Origin: Brachypodium distachyon
Lineage: Eukaryota > Streptophyta > Magnoliopsida > Poales > Poaceae
Length of the DNA: 64,000 nucleotides
Direction: 5' to 3'
Assembly: GCF_000005505.3 (NCBI RefSeq)
Contig: NC_016131.3
Coordinates: 1,984,001 to 2,048,000, forward strand
The notes beneath the pieces are model-generated. The model did not search any database. It was not told where the DNA came from and saw only the letters and a list, made by a program, of their open reading frames with translations. Positions within the stretch are counted from its first letter, which is position 1; every line of letters starts with the position of its first letter. Both the position numbers and the translations under genes were made by a program. This document shows positions 55,418 through 64,000 of this stretch, one piece after another.

Positions 55418-58318
55418 GATCAGATATGATGGTATACGACCCGTCGGCTAGACGTATTAGGACGTGGTAATTAATTAACTTCTTGATGTGTTCTTTTTTT
55501 TCTTTGGTCGTCCAAGTGTCTTTTGTTGTTAGCTGTATAGGTTAATCGATCAGTGATGCTACTTTCTTTTAGTTTGCAGCGAGTTTAATTGTCCGTAATT
55601 ATTGAAGAACCGGTCGACTGAAAGAAAAAGAAAAAGAAAATCATCCGGATCGAACATTGTTAACGATGCTTCGTGCTTGCTCGCCAATTTTCGAAGGAAG
55701 AGACTACAATCACCCGTGGATTTTATATGCAACTATGGATTTCATGTGTGAGTGGCTGTTTCTCCGTCGCGCAGCTCGACAATCGTCGCCATTTGACAGA
55801 GATCCTCCCGTCTCTTTGTACTCTCTATGGAGTACACGAGTACACGACTTTTATTTGGAACGCATACTTCGAATTTAATGTTGGTCCGTGGTTGTACTAT
55901 AAATTCACGATCATACATACATTTTGTTTTTATAGCAGAATGACCGTGCGCTGCCACGGCCCAGACAAGCCACTTTTGGGTCTTCTATTTTTTTATTTAT
56001 TTTTCCTCTTAGGCCACACCCGTTCTCCCTCTTGGGCCAGCTTCCCTGAAAGCGCCCAGCCCCTGCTCGCACGAGCGCTCGTGCCCGTCTTCCTCCTCTG
56101 CCAAAAGTAGCACCCACGTGCGCCGGCCGCCGCAATCTCCGCCCTCGACGATGCCTCCTCGGCCCGTGACCCGTCCAGGTGCTCTGAACCGTATCCCACA
56201 GTCATTTCCTTCTTTTTCCCTCCTCAATCATCCCTCATAATCACGGCTGAACCCCCTTAGCGCGCGTTGTCGTAGCAGCTCCCGTTGGCCAGACCAACAC
56301 GCCGAGGATGAGAGAATGAACCTGTTCCCCTGTTTTCTACGAAATTAAACGGTGTCTGACAAGATGGAGCCTGCAGGCCAGAGCCGCCGGCTCTCGGATG
56401 GAATGAGGCATCGCATGCTGGACCATATATGCTGCATCGCAGGATCAATCTGTCGTTGCACCTGCGCCAGGAGAGGGGAGCTCGGCCGTCTGGAACGGAC
56501 GAAGGAGTGAGGTTTGCATGCGTTCGGACGAGATGGGTCTCGGGGGCTTAACGAAAAAAAAAGAGGAAAAAAGTTGGAACGAGCCGTATTTTATACATTG
56601 GTATATAGATATAGATATAGATAGATTCGGTGTAGGTAATGGGTCAACTGGCTTAGTAGGCCTAATATACATGCAATCCAATGGTCTAGCCGGCTTAGTA
56701 GGCCTAATATAAATGCCATCCTGGGGGTACAAATTTTATGAGAAGTTTGACGGACGACGGTGAAGGAAACGGTTCATATTTTTTGGATAGTTACAGATCA
56801 GATGGACCGTTTTGTGACCGAATGGATTCATGACCCGATTGAATCGAACTCCAATATTTTCAGGGCAATGATTGGGCTTTCTTCCTTTGGCATACGTGTC
56901 AGATTAATTGTCGACAGAAACGTTTCAAGCTAAATGTCAACGTAGACAGGATGCGCGTGGAATAGCCTCGCTGCCATCGCTACCTAGCCGTCGCGACTAT
57001 CGACTCTTTCCGAAAATATACTGTGTTCCTTTCTAGCGCCAGCAATAACAATATTTCTCATATTCTGACCAGTAGAAGATATATGGGACATGCATGATGC
57101 ATGGGTAAGTCCGGCCACAGGTGAGACAGGTTGTTAGTACTGCTGGCTGCTGCATCGATCGATCAACGAGAAGATCGAGGTATGCTGCACATACGTCCAT
57201 TATGGTTTGCTCTGCTCTTCTCTGTTTTCTGGACCTTAATACCGTACGTACGTACAGTACGTCCTAGCCATTGTTGAGCTTGGTCGCCATCGGTGGGATT
57301 AGGACAGGATAGGATCAGTGTGGGTGGCTCTTGTGCGTCAGTGCGTGGGACCATGTAACGTACGTTTCCAGGAAAGAACGCAGAAAGCTGCATGTGTATG
57401 TATAAATATATGTACAAGTTGATGCATTCAGGACTGGCGTGTACGAGTGGGTGTTGCAGTTGTGGATTGAGTGATGTTAATTTGGACGTGTGTCATTGTG
57501 AGAGTTACTCCCTTTCTATCTAGATATTTTATAGGAATAAGTATATTTATTTATTTTTTGTTAAATTTGAGATAAAAATTATGGAACGGACAGAGGGTAA
57601 CAAGATCAAACCGTGGACCGAGTGCCGGAGTCTTTAGCCATCTGTGCAGAAAGACTGTGCCAGTGCATGTGAAGACTCTGTGAAGGCGTGAACTGCTCCT
57701 TTGTTCAATTCGTATTTACAATCGGTTTGGGAAAAGATCCTAATAGAAAAGAGTCAGGATGACATGTCGAGTTTTTTTTTCTTTTTTAAAGTTGGCTGGA
57801 GAAATAATTAAGAGGTGTGCTGAGACGTGAGAGTGAGCAATCATATACTCCTACATGAGTAATTTAGATATGCATGCACCAGACAAATAAGCCATTGATC
57901 GAGGAATGAAAGGAACAGGGTTCGCACGTAGTATGCGATCGAAACTCTCGGTCCCGACGGACGGCCGGCTGATTGATCGAGCACATGCGCCCATCCGCAG
58001 ATCAAGTCTCGTTCCCGTTCTATATTCTCGGTGGACTTTGCCTAATTAATTACTCCAACTAACGCGTATAATAGTATGGTTTCCCGCAAAAAAAAAGTTT
58101 ACTCGTACTACCATTATCCATTTCTCTCACGACTAGCTAGATAGGAAAAATCAACACGTTAACGTGTGCAGACATGAACGTGTCTACCCTCCTCCTCTTC
58201 TTAATCCTTGTAACTTATCGGAGTAGAAGTTTGAGCAGTCGTAACGTGAAAAAGAAAAATAATGATGAGCCTGGCTTCCAGGCAGCTAGCTGTCTGTCAC
58301 CTTGAGCGACGCACCTAA
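55418..58318. other. intergenic, no gene seen
   Basis: About 2.9 kb. Contains an imperfect direct repeat (GCTTAGTAGGCCTAATATA at about 56651 and 56692), a GATATA run at 56605-56625, and a Stowaway MITE described separately. Open frames at 55657-56110 and elsewhere have no family features. Confidence 0.4.
57508..57597. mobile_element. short Stowaway-type MITE
   Basis: Left end CTCCCTTTCTATCTAGATA and right end GGAACGGACAGAGGG are inverted at their outer bases, with TA duplications at 57506-57507 and 57598-57599. 90 bp. Confidence 0.7.
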
Positions 58319-58506
58319 GAGCACGTAGAATGCATTAGACAGGTGCTTACGAAAATAAACTAAACATTTTTTTAAGCACTAATGATTATTTATACAGAGG
58401 AGGTGTCAAGTTAGGCATCTGCTTAGTCTAAATAAGCATCAATGCTTAACAACACCCGGTTAATTTTTTTAAACAACCACTTAGACATTTCGCATTTTAC
58501 GTGCTC
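58319..58506. mobile_element. Tourist/PIF-Harbinger-type MITE upstream of the PLAC8 gene
   Basis: Termini GAGCACGTAGAATGC and GCATTTTACGTGCTC are inverted with one mismatch, flanked by TAA on both sides (58316-58318 and 58507-58509), the three-base duplication of PIF/Harbinger elements. 188 bp. Its right end is about 250 bp before the PLAC8 start codon. Confidence 0.82.
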
Positions 58507-58655
58507 TAAAGCTGACGGCTCATTCGGGTCAATGAAACGCTGTTTTGACCGATCAAACCGAGATGAGATGGATTACCGCTTAACATATACAGAACACGAC
58601 AACGGCAAGCGTTCATACCCGGCCCGGCGGCTCGCCGTCCCCGCCGGCCGAGCGC

Positions 58656-58665
58656 TATATATAAG
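58656..58665 (+). promoter_or_regulatory. TATA box of the PLAC8 gene
   Basis: TATATATAAG about 90 bp before the ATG, set between two AGCGCT hexamers (58651-58656 and 58664-58669) so that the box sits in a small inverted repeat. Confidence 0.65.
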
Positions 58666-58754
58666 CGCTTCCGCCCCATTCCCAGCACAAAACATTCATC
58701 AACACAAAGACATCTCATCTTTCCATTCTCACCCATCAAAGTCAATCCGTCGAG

Positions 58755-59329
58755 ATGAAGCCCTCCGCGGAGCCGGTGACCGGCATCCCCGTGGGCGGCG
58801 CCCCCGCCCCCGCCGCCTCCGCCTGGTCCTCCGGCCTCTTCGACTGCTTCGACGACTGCGGCCTCTGTAAGCACTTACACACACACGCCATCTTCCTCCT
58901 CCTGGACGGGAACTCAAACTCTGTTCTGACTCTGTTTTGGTCCGATTTGCAGGCTGCCTGACTTGCTGGTGCCCGTGCATCACGTTCGGGCGCGTCGCGG
59001 AGATTGTGGACAGGGGCGCGACGTCGTGCGGGGCGAGCGGGGCGCTGTACGCGCTGCTGGCGGCGCTCACGGGCTGCCAGTGGGTCTACTCCTGCACCTA
59101 CCGGGCCAAGATGCGCGCCCAGTACGCGCTCCCGGACGCGCCCTGCTGCGACTGCTGCGTCCACTTCTGCTGCGAGCCATGCGCGCTCTGCCAGCAGTAC
59201 AAGGAGCTCAAGGCCCGGGGCTTCGACCCGGACATCGGATGGCACCTCAACATGGAGCGCGCCAATGGCGGCAACGGCGCCGGCGCCGGCGTCGTCCCAC
59301 CCGGCGTGCAGCACATGGGCGGCCGCTAG
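58755..59329 (+). CDS. PLAC8-family protein (cell number regulator/FW2.2/PCR type)
   Basis: Two exons (58755-58866, 58953-59329) join to 162 residues. After a Pro/Ala-rich N-terminus, the PLAC8 domain opens [14 protein letters not shown] and then, across the intron, [20 protein letters not shown], matching the CCXXXXCPC-type signature. A hydrophobic segment ([17 protein letters not shown]) and a cysteine cluster [20 protein letters not shown] follow, then [20 protein letters not shown]. The family forms membrane proteins that limit cell number in organs or move Cd, Zn or Ca. Which of these roles applies is not visible. The intron falls inside the CC motif, as is usual in this family. Complete by length. 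Confidence 0.93.
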
Positions 59330-59396
59330 GCTGAAGCTGGTCATCGATCGCCGGATCTCCGGCGTGTGTTTTGTTCGCCGGTCTTGTATGTTTTGT

Positions 59397-59398
<2 letters not shown>

Positions 59399-59444
<46 letters not shown>
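59399..59444. repeat. (TG)n microsatellite
   Basis: About 23 perfect TG units directly after the PLAC8 stop codon, within the probable 3' UTR. Confidence 0.95.
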
Positions 59445-59447
<3 letters not shown>

Positions 59448-60788
59448 TTCACTCTGCATTTGTGTCAATTTCACCGGAGTATTTTGTTTGGTTACGCCGA
59501 CGGTCCTCGTCGCCGGCGGTTTTTGGAATAAAAAAAATAAAAATCAAACGTACTACTTGTGTCCGTGCCATGCTTCCAGCCAGAGAGCTAGTTCCCGACC
59601 TGTGGTGTGTTCGTTATTTCCTCGTCTCGTCGCCGGCCGTGGGCGGGGTTCGAGGTCGTAAGTTTACCGGTTCGGCCTGGCTGGCCACATGAGCTAGCTG
59701 CTCCGGTGGCGACGGGCCGGGACAAATGTCAACGGGAGCTACCAGCCTGATTATGCCTGTCACAATTCGCAACGCAAGATAAGCACTACTGGTAGGCTAG
59801 TACTAGTTGTTAAACAAATTAATACGCTCCTAGTTTCTGACGGGTCGGATGATGAACTAGTACACGCGACGCCATGTTCAAGTGGGGAGGTCAGCTTTTG
59901 GATGATGACATCGTCGTGTAAGTTTGTCAAAATGGTAAGCTTAATTGGCGCCCCTTCCTCAGGCCGCGGTTGCCATCACAGTAAACTACGAGTATGATAA
60001 TTCAGTCTGGCAATTCAAATTTTCCCTTTAATACCACTTGTCTCAACAACTACGCCGTATTTTTGTACTCTAACTGCAGACTAGAAGAGGAAAGAAAGAA
60101 AATAAAAATCCTCGCATCCGGGCCACGGGCCACTTTGCTCGGGGTGTACTCTCTGCACCCCTGAGAGGAAACGACATGAGTGCATCAGAGTATCAGACCA
60201 CTTCTGCTTAACGTTCAAAAAGTAAACAGAATTGGATGGCATTAGTACTATTCGGAGCCGAGTTTATCTTTTTCTTTTCTACCGGGTGCCATTATTTTTT
60301 TGCTCTCGGAGTAAATTTAAATTTTATCAAAATTCTATAATTTTGTGAAACATGATTGAAATGGTTTTCAAGATTTCCGAAACTTAAAACCCTGGCAAGG
60401 GGGACATTTTCGAATTTTTTCCATAATTCTTGCATTGACATCTTAACACGAGTTTCCCTAACTACTTTTTTGGTGAATATTTTTTTAAAGCAAATTACTA
60501 TTTCACATATTAACCTTTCACACGTACGGAGTACGTACGTGCGGTCACGCTTACCGCAGGAACAAAGCGCGCCAAAGCCAGAGCAGTTTAACAGAACAAG
60601 ACGTACGCCCGGGACACTCGCGCTCACGTCCTGACGCTCCTGCTGTTCTCCGAGCCACGGTCATGGGCGCGCGCATCCACCGTCGGAAAAACCTCCCAGC
60701 CACAGACACCCAGGAAGAGCACCAAGAACCACTCCCTCGACCATCTACCCAGTGAGCCATGCATGCATCTCACAGTGAGATCCACACA
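59445..60788. other. intergenic, no gene seen
   Basis: PLAC8 3' flank, then AT-rich sequence. The part at 60290-60480 is unusually AT-rich with phrases such as ATTTTTTCCATAATTC common in plant transposons, but no ends could be defined. Confidence 0.4.
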
Positions 60789-60795
60789 TATAAAT
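60789..60795 (+). promoter_or_regulatory. TATA box of PMEI gene 4
   Basis: TATAAAT about 105 bp before the ATG at 60897, giving a leader of about 70-80 nt. Confidence 0.6.
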
Positions 60796-60896
60796 CCCAG
60801 CTTCCGATCCCCCCTCCAGCAGTCACACAGAGCTGATCCACGGACAAAGATCGATTGTTGCGAGTGAGAGGAAACAACTCTAAGCCAAGGAAATCA

Positions 60897-61541
60897 ATGG
60901 CGGCGTCCACGGGCACGCTGCCGGCGGCGCTCATCGTCGTCCTCCTCATCTCCGGCGCCGCGGCCGGGCGCGCGCCGCCGGGGTCGAGCCCACTGGTGAC
61001 CACCTGCATGGAAGGCCCGTTCCCGGCCCACTGCGTCCGCGACCTCGGCCCACGCCTCATCGACATCCAGACGGCCCTAGCCTCAGCCTCCCCGCGGGGG
61101 GCCCAGATCGCGGGCATACCAGGCCAGGTGGACTTCTCGTCGCTGGTGGCCGTGGCCATGGAGGCCGCCACGGAGGCCGGCGCCGTTGCGTGCACCATCT
61201 TCGAAGGCAAGCTTCCCGGGTTCAACAACACGGTGCCGGACTTCAAGAAGTGCCTGGACAACTGCACGGTGACGATGAAGTCGGCCATGAAGAAGCTCCA
61301 CGGCGCCACGGCGGCCATGAAGATGCACGCGCACAAGGTGGCGGAGACGCTGGCAAACAGGGCCATCGTGGACGTGTCCTCCTGCACGCTCAGCTGCAGG
61401 ACGCTCACGGGGGACGTCCGGGTCGTGCTGGAGACCACGCTCGTGGAGTTCCAGAAGATGCTCCGGATCGCCGTCAGCTTCATCAGCAAGCTCAAGCCCA
61501 AGCCGGCGCCGGGCGCCCCGCCTGCCCCGCCCCTGCACTGA
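60897..61541 (+). CDS. PMEI-domain secreted protein 4
   Basis: Single-exon frame of 214 residues from the ATG at 60897 (the open frame extends 14 codons further up, but the signal peptide starts right after this Met). Signal peptide TLPAALIVVLLISGAAAG, hairpin VTTCMEGPFPAHCVRDL, then SLVAVAMEAATEAGAV, KKCLDNCTVTMKSAMKKL, VSSCTLSCRTL and the helix EFQKMLRIAVSFISKLK, ending in a short proline-rich KPAPGAPPAPPLH. Cysteines follow the cluster pattern (C-X7-C, CX3C, CX3C) plus one Cys in VACTIFEG. It is the most diverged of the four. Nearby NNT and DNCT give two possible N-glycosylation sites. Confidence 0.85.
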   Translation: MAASTGTLPAALIVVLLISGAAAGRAPPGSSPLVTTCMEGPFPAHCVRDLGPRLIDIQTALASASPRGAQIAGIPGQVDFSSLVAVAMEAATEAGAVACTIFEGKLPGFNNTVPDFKKCLDNCTVTMKSAMKKLHGATAAMKMHAHKVAETLANRAIVDVSSCTLSCRTLTGDVRVVLETTLVEFQKMLRIAVSFISKLKPKPAPGAPPAPPLH

Positions 61542-61813
61542 TCGATGCGAGATTCGGTCGGCTCAATAAGGAGGGGTTCTTCAGAGAATGGAACCAGATC
61601 GCCGGGGCTCTCGGTTAATTTGCTCTTTTTTTTTCGTAGTTTCTTTTCATTCTGTTTTTCTTTTCTTTTTTAAGGCAGTTTTCATTTTAAGTTAACTGTA
61701 GTGGTGGAACTGTTTCGTGAGAGCCTGGCTCTGGCCTCCAAAGAAAGGAATAAAACCGAATCTCCCATTGATTGGCTTTTGTCTCCTTGCATTATCTGAA
61801 GAAACCTGCTCTG

Positions 61814-63255
61814 TTTTTTTTATAGGAAAAAGACGATCGATCTCGTCATTCGATTAGAAAGGTAGAGAGTATTGTACAAGAGAACCCGAAAGGGGTACCA
61901 GAGAGAGAGAGCGGGGGTGGGGGAGCAAACGAGCTCCCCCAAGGGCTAATCTCCCGGGTCAGAAGAGCACATCCAAATTCTACTCTGAATGTCCTCCCAA
62001 ACCAGATAGGCTACCGCAAGGGCCGACAAAGCCTTTCCTGGAAAATTCTACGGTTTCTCTCCTTCCAAACCCCCCACCAGATGAGATCGCCGCTCGCCTT
62101 GTGCAGCGCCTTCTTAGAGAGGCCTTCAAGCTGGAGGTCCCAGTGAGCGTTGACGGACCGGGAGGAGACGTCGGCGTTGGGAGAGGCATTACTCCAAGAA
62201 AGAATGAAGCCCCGTACGTCGGTGGTGAAATTGCAGTCCCGGCAAAGGTGCAAGGCCGTCTTCGGGAGAATGTTGCAAAGTTGGCAGATTGGGGTGTGCT
62301 GCCAACCCCGAATCGCCAAAATGTCCGCCGTGAGGATTTTTCCATGAGCGAGCGTCCAAGCAAAGAATCTGCATTTAGGCTCCGTATTTGCCTTCCAAAT
62401 CTTTCCATGCGCGAAAGGGGGGAAGGAGCCGTGAAACTGGGTCCAGTAGGCCGAAGCCGTAGAGTACACTCCCGAGGAGGTCCATCGCCAGGAGATCCGG
62501 TCTTCCTGGGGGGAGAGGTCAATGGACTGGAGAAAACCCCAGAGCTCGATGAAGGCATGGAGCTGCTGCGGAGTTGCCAAATGCAGGAGGGAACGGATCC
62601 AATTCCCGGAAGAGAGCTCCTTCTTGACCGTGCGGTTTTTCCTAGTCACCAGGGCAAACAGGCCTGGCCAGCGCTGGCAAGGAGAGGATCCGTCCGGGAG
62701 CTAAGCATCCAGCCAGAACTTGGCCTTGACCCTGTCCCCGAGTTCGATCTTGGTGGAGGCCCGAAACAAGGCACGGTTGACGTTGTCGCAGGGAGGGGGC
62801 AAGCCCACCCAAGGACAGGAGGGGTTTGTCCAAGAGAACCATAGCCAGCGGAGCCGAAGCGCCCTGCCGACCCGGGCGAGATCCGGGATCCCAAGACCCC
62901 CCAGGGCCCGGGGGTGACACACCGTAGCCCAATTGATGAGGGGGAGGGAGCAGGTAGGTGCAGGGTCGAGGGCTCGGCGTCGAGCCCAGACAAAGGTGCA
63001 CAAAAGCTTGTTGATCCGGCGCAGCACCCAAGCAGGGATTTTGAAAGCGGTGAGGACTGCCGACGTTTTTGCTATGAAACAAGTACAAACTTTGAATCGT
63101 GTGACGCACCGGTCTCTTACAAAAGAATGCCTGCAAAAATGAAGTTTGACAACAACGAAACATGGATCCAGTGTGTGACGGTGAACATGGTTTCCAGAGG
63201 CATGAAACCTTTTCTGTATAGGTTATTTGTGAGCGGGCCAATGCTAAGATTGTAG
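61814..63255 (-). mobile_element. 5'-truncated LINE, minus strand, one nonsense codon
   Basis: On the minus strand the ORF2 C-terminal part runs from about 63255 to 62011. It contains RRINKLLCTFVWARR, HPRALGGLGIPDLARVGRAL, ISWRWTSSGVYSTASAYW, the zf-RVT finger (CRFFAWTLAHGKILTADILA ... CQLCNILPKTALHLCRDC) and WWGVWKERNRRIFQ. A TAG at 62701-62703 replaces a conserved tryptophan (KFWLDA|LPDG), with the frame otherwise open. The 3' tail is the T run at 61814-61821 as read on the plus strand. Homology above 63030 weakens and the left-hand (5') limit and duplication could not be fixed. It is related to, but not the same copy family member as, the LINE at 51.5 kb. Confidence 0.85.
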
Positions 63256-64000
63256 TCACTCTTCAGAGTTTCATACCAATGTTTAAGCTATACCGCTTCC
63301 TGCCAGAATGCAAAATTTACCCGAGGCTACCAATAGGACCGATATCTACAAAATAATAATAATTTAGAAATTTACAACTTGTTGAGATATGATAGCCCCT
63401 TTTCCCGTCGGATTGGACTATTGAATGAATCGGTGTACTAACTATAATTCAATATGACCTTAGAACCGAGAGGTATTCAGATCAAGACACAATATTTATC
63501 GACCCCACATCTAAAGGCCAGAGAAGTCGGGAAAGTCATATTTACGGGTCCATCACCTAGCGGTGGCGCTGCCACCTGACGTCCAGCCGGGCCCACATGT
63601 TTTCTTAATTCATATTTTATCTGTATATCATATACCAAAAAAAATATAGCATTCACATATCATATACCAATGAAATATACCAGCGAGTGGCTTTAGAAGT
63701 GGGGCCGGACCAGCGCCACATGGCGTTACATGAAAGGCCAGGCTCCCGCTGGTAAAAAAACGCTTTGTACAGAAGCCTAGACGTTCTACTAAACCATTTC
63801 CAAATGCACGGGCTTAGCCTTTACAGCGAACTTGATCGAGACATGCAACTCAATTGTATCTCATGATTTTTTTTTCAAATTGATGAAAAAAAAGCAATCA
63901 AGCGATATCTTCACTTTAGCACAACCACCCCTCTCTCCAGATTGGGCTCCCCGACACGTGTCAAGGTGAACTGGGACCTTGAAATATGGTCCCTCCATCC
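63256..64000. other. no gene seen at right edge
   Basis: AT-rich sequence with a nearly repeated stretch (CATATACCAAAAAAAATATA and CATATACCAATGAAATATA at about 63628 and 63661). GGTCCCTCCATCC at the very end could be the start of a further MITE cut by the window. Confidence 0.35.

Overview
This is nuclear DNA of a grass, most likely a pooid. The evidence is multi-exon genes with GT-AG introns, a mix of very GC-rich genes (single-exon or few-exon) and GC-poor many-exon genes, plant-only families (DUF3511, DUF789, TRM-like DUF3741/DUF4378, LLM-domain GATA, PLAC8, PMEI), and many Stowaway MITEs with the grass CTCCCTCCGT terminus. About 14 protein genes in 64 kb, few long retroelements and short introns suggest a compact genome such as Brachypodium, although a gene island of a larger Triticeae genome is not excluded. 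All exon coordinates were read by hand from splice signals, reading-frame continuity and family knowledge; no alignment was run.

Layout. 0-9 kb: the 5' end of a SNU23/ZMAT2 spliceosomal gene (minus), a GC-rich orphan promoter-like island, an intact SEC13 gene (minus), a 91-bp tandem repeat, and a minus-strand stretch with a histidyl-tRNA synthetase fragment followed by a PTI1-like kinase fragment. 10-13.3 kb: a TRM-like gene (minus). 13.3-18.3 kb: a long intergenic region ending in a short non-autonomous Helitron. 18.3-21 kb: plastid AIR synthetase (PUR5, plus). 21.6-30 kb, minus strand: a DUF3511 gene, a six-exon DUF789 gene with a GC-AG intron, and a small B-class GATA factor with an LLM C-terminus. 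31-31.8 kb: a truncated Gypsy-like 3' LTR. 33.2-37.9 kb: a 17-exon PUM24/Puf6-type gene with telo-box and site II promoter elements. 38.5-39.9 kb: a J-domain protein gene (minus). 42.9-47.8 kb: a class 3 lipase gene. 48-61.5 kb: four single-exon plus-strand PMEI-domain genes sharing two additional cysteines. These are interspersed with a decayed P450 (minus), a 5'-truncated LINE with a readable target-site duplication, MITEs, and a two-exon PLAC8/cell-number-regulator gene. 61.8-63.2 kb: a second LINE (minus).

Most genes are unrelated housekeeping or regulatory loci. Nucleolar and primary-metabolism genes (PUM24, PUR5, DUF789) carry telomere-repeat-like motifs near their starts. The one functional cluster is the PMEI group at the right, which looks like local tandem duplication with diverging C-terminal tails. 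I found no evidence of a wholly new system. The most notable items are the six-cysteine PMEI cluster, the HisRS/PTI1 chimeric fragment stretch, the Helitron next to PUR5, and several exactly delimited transposon insertions.
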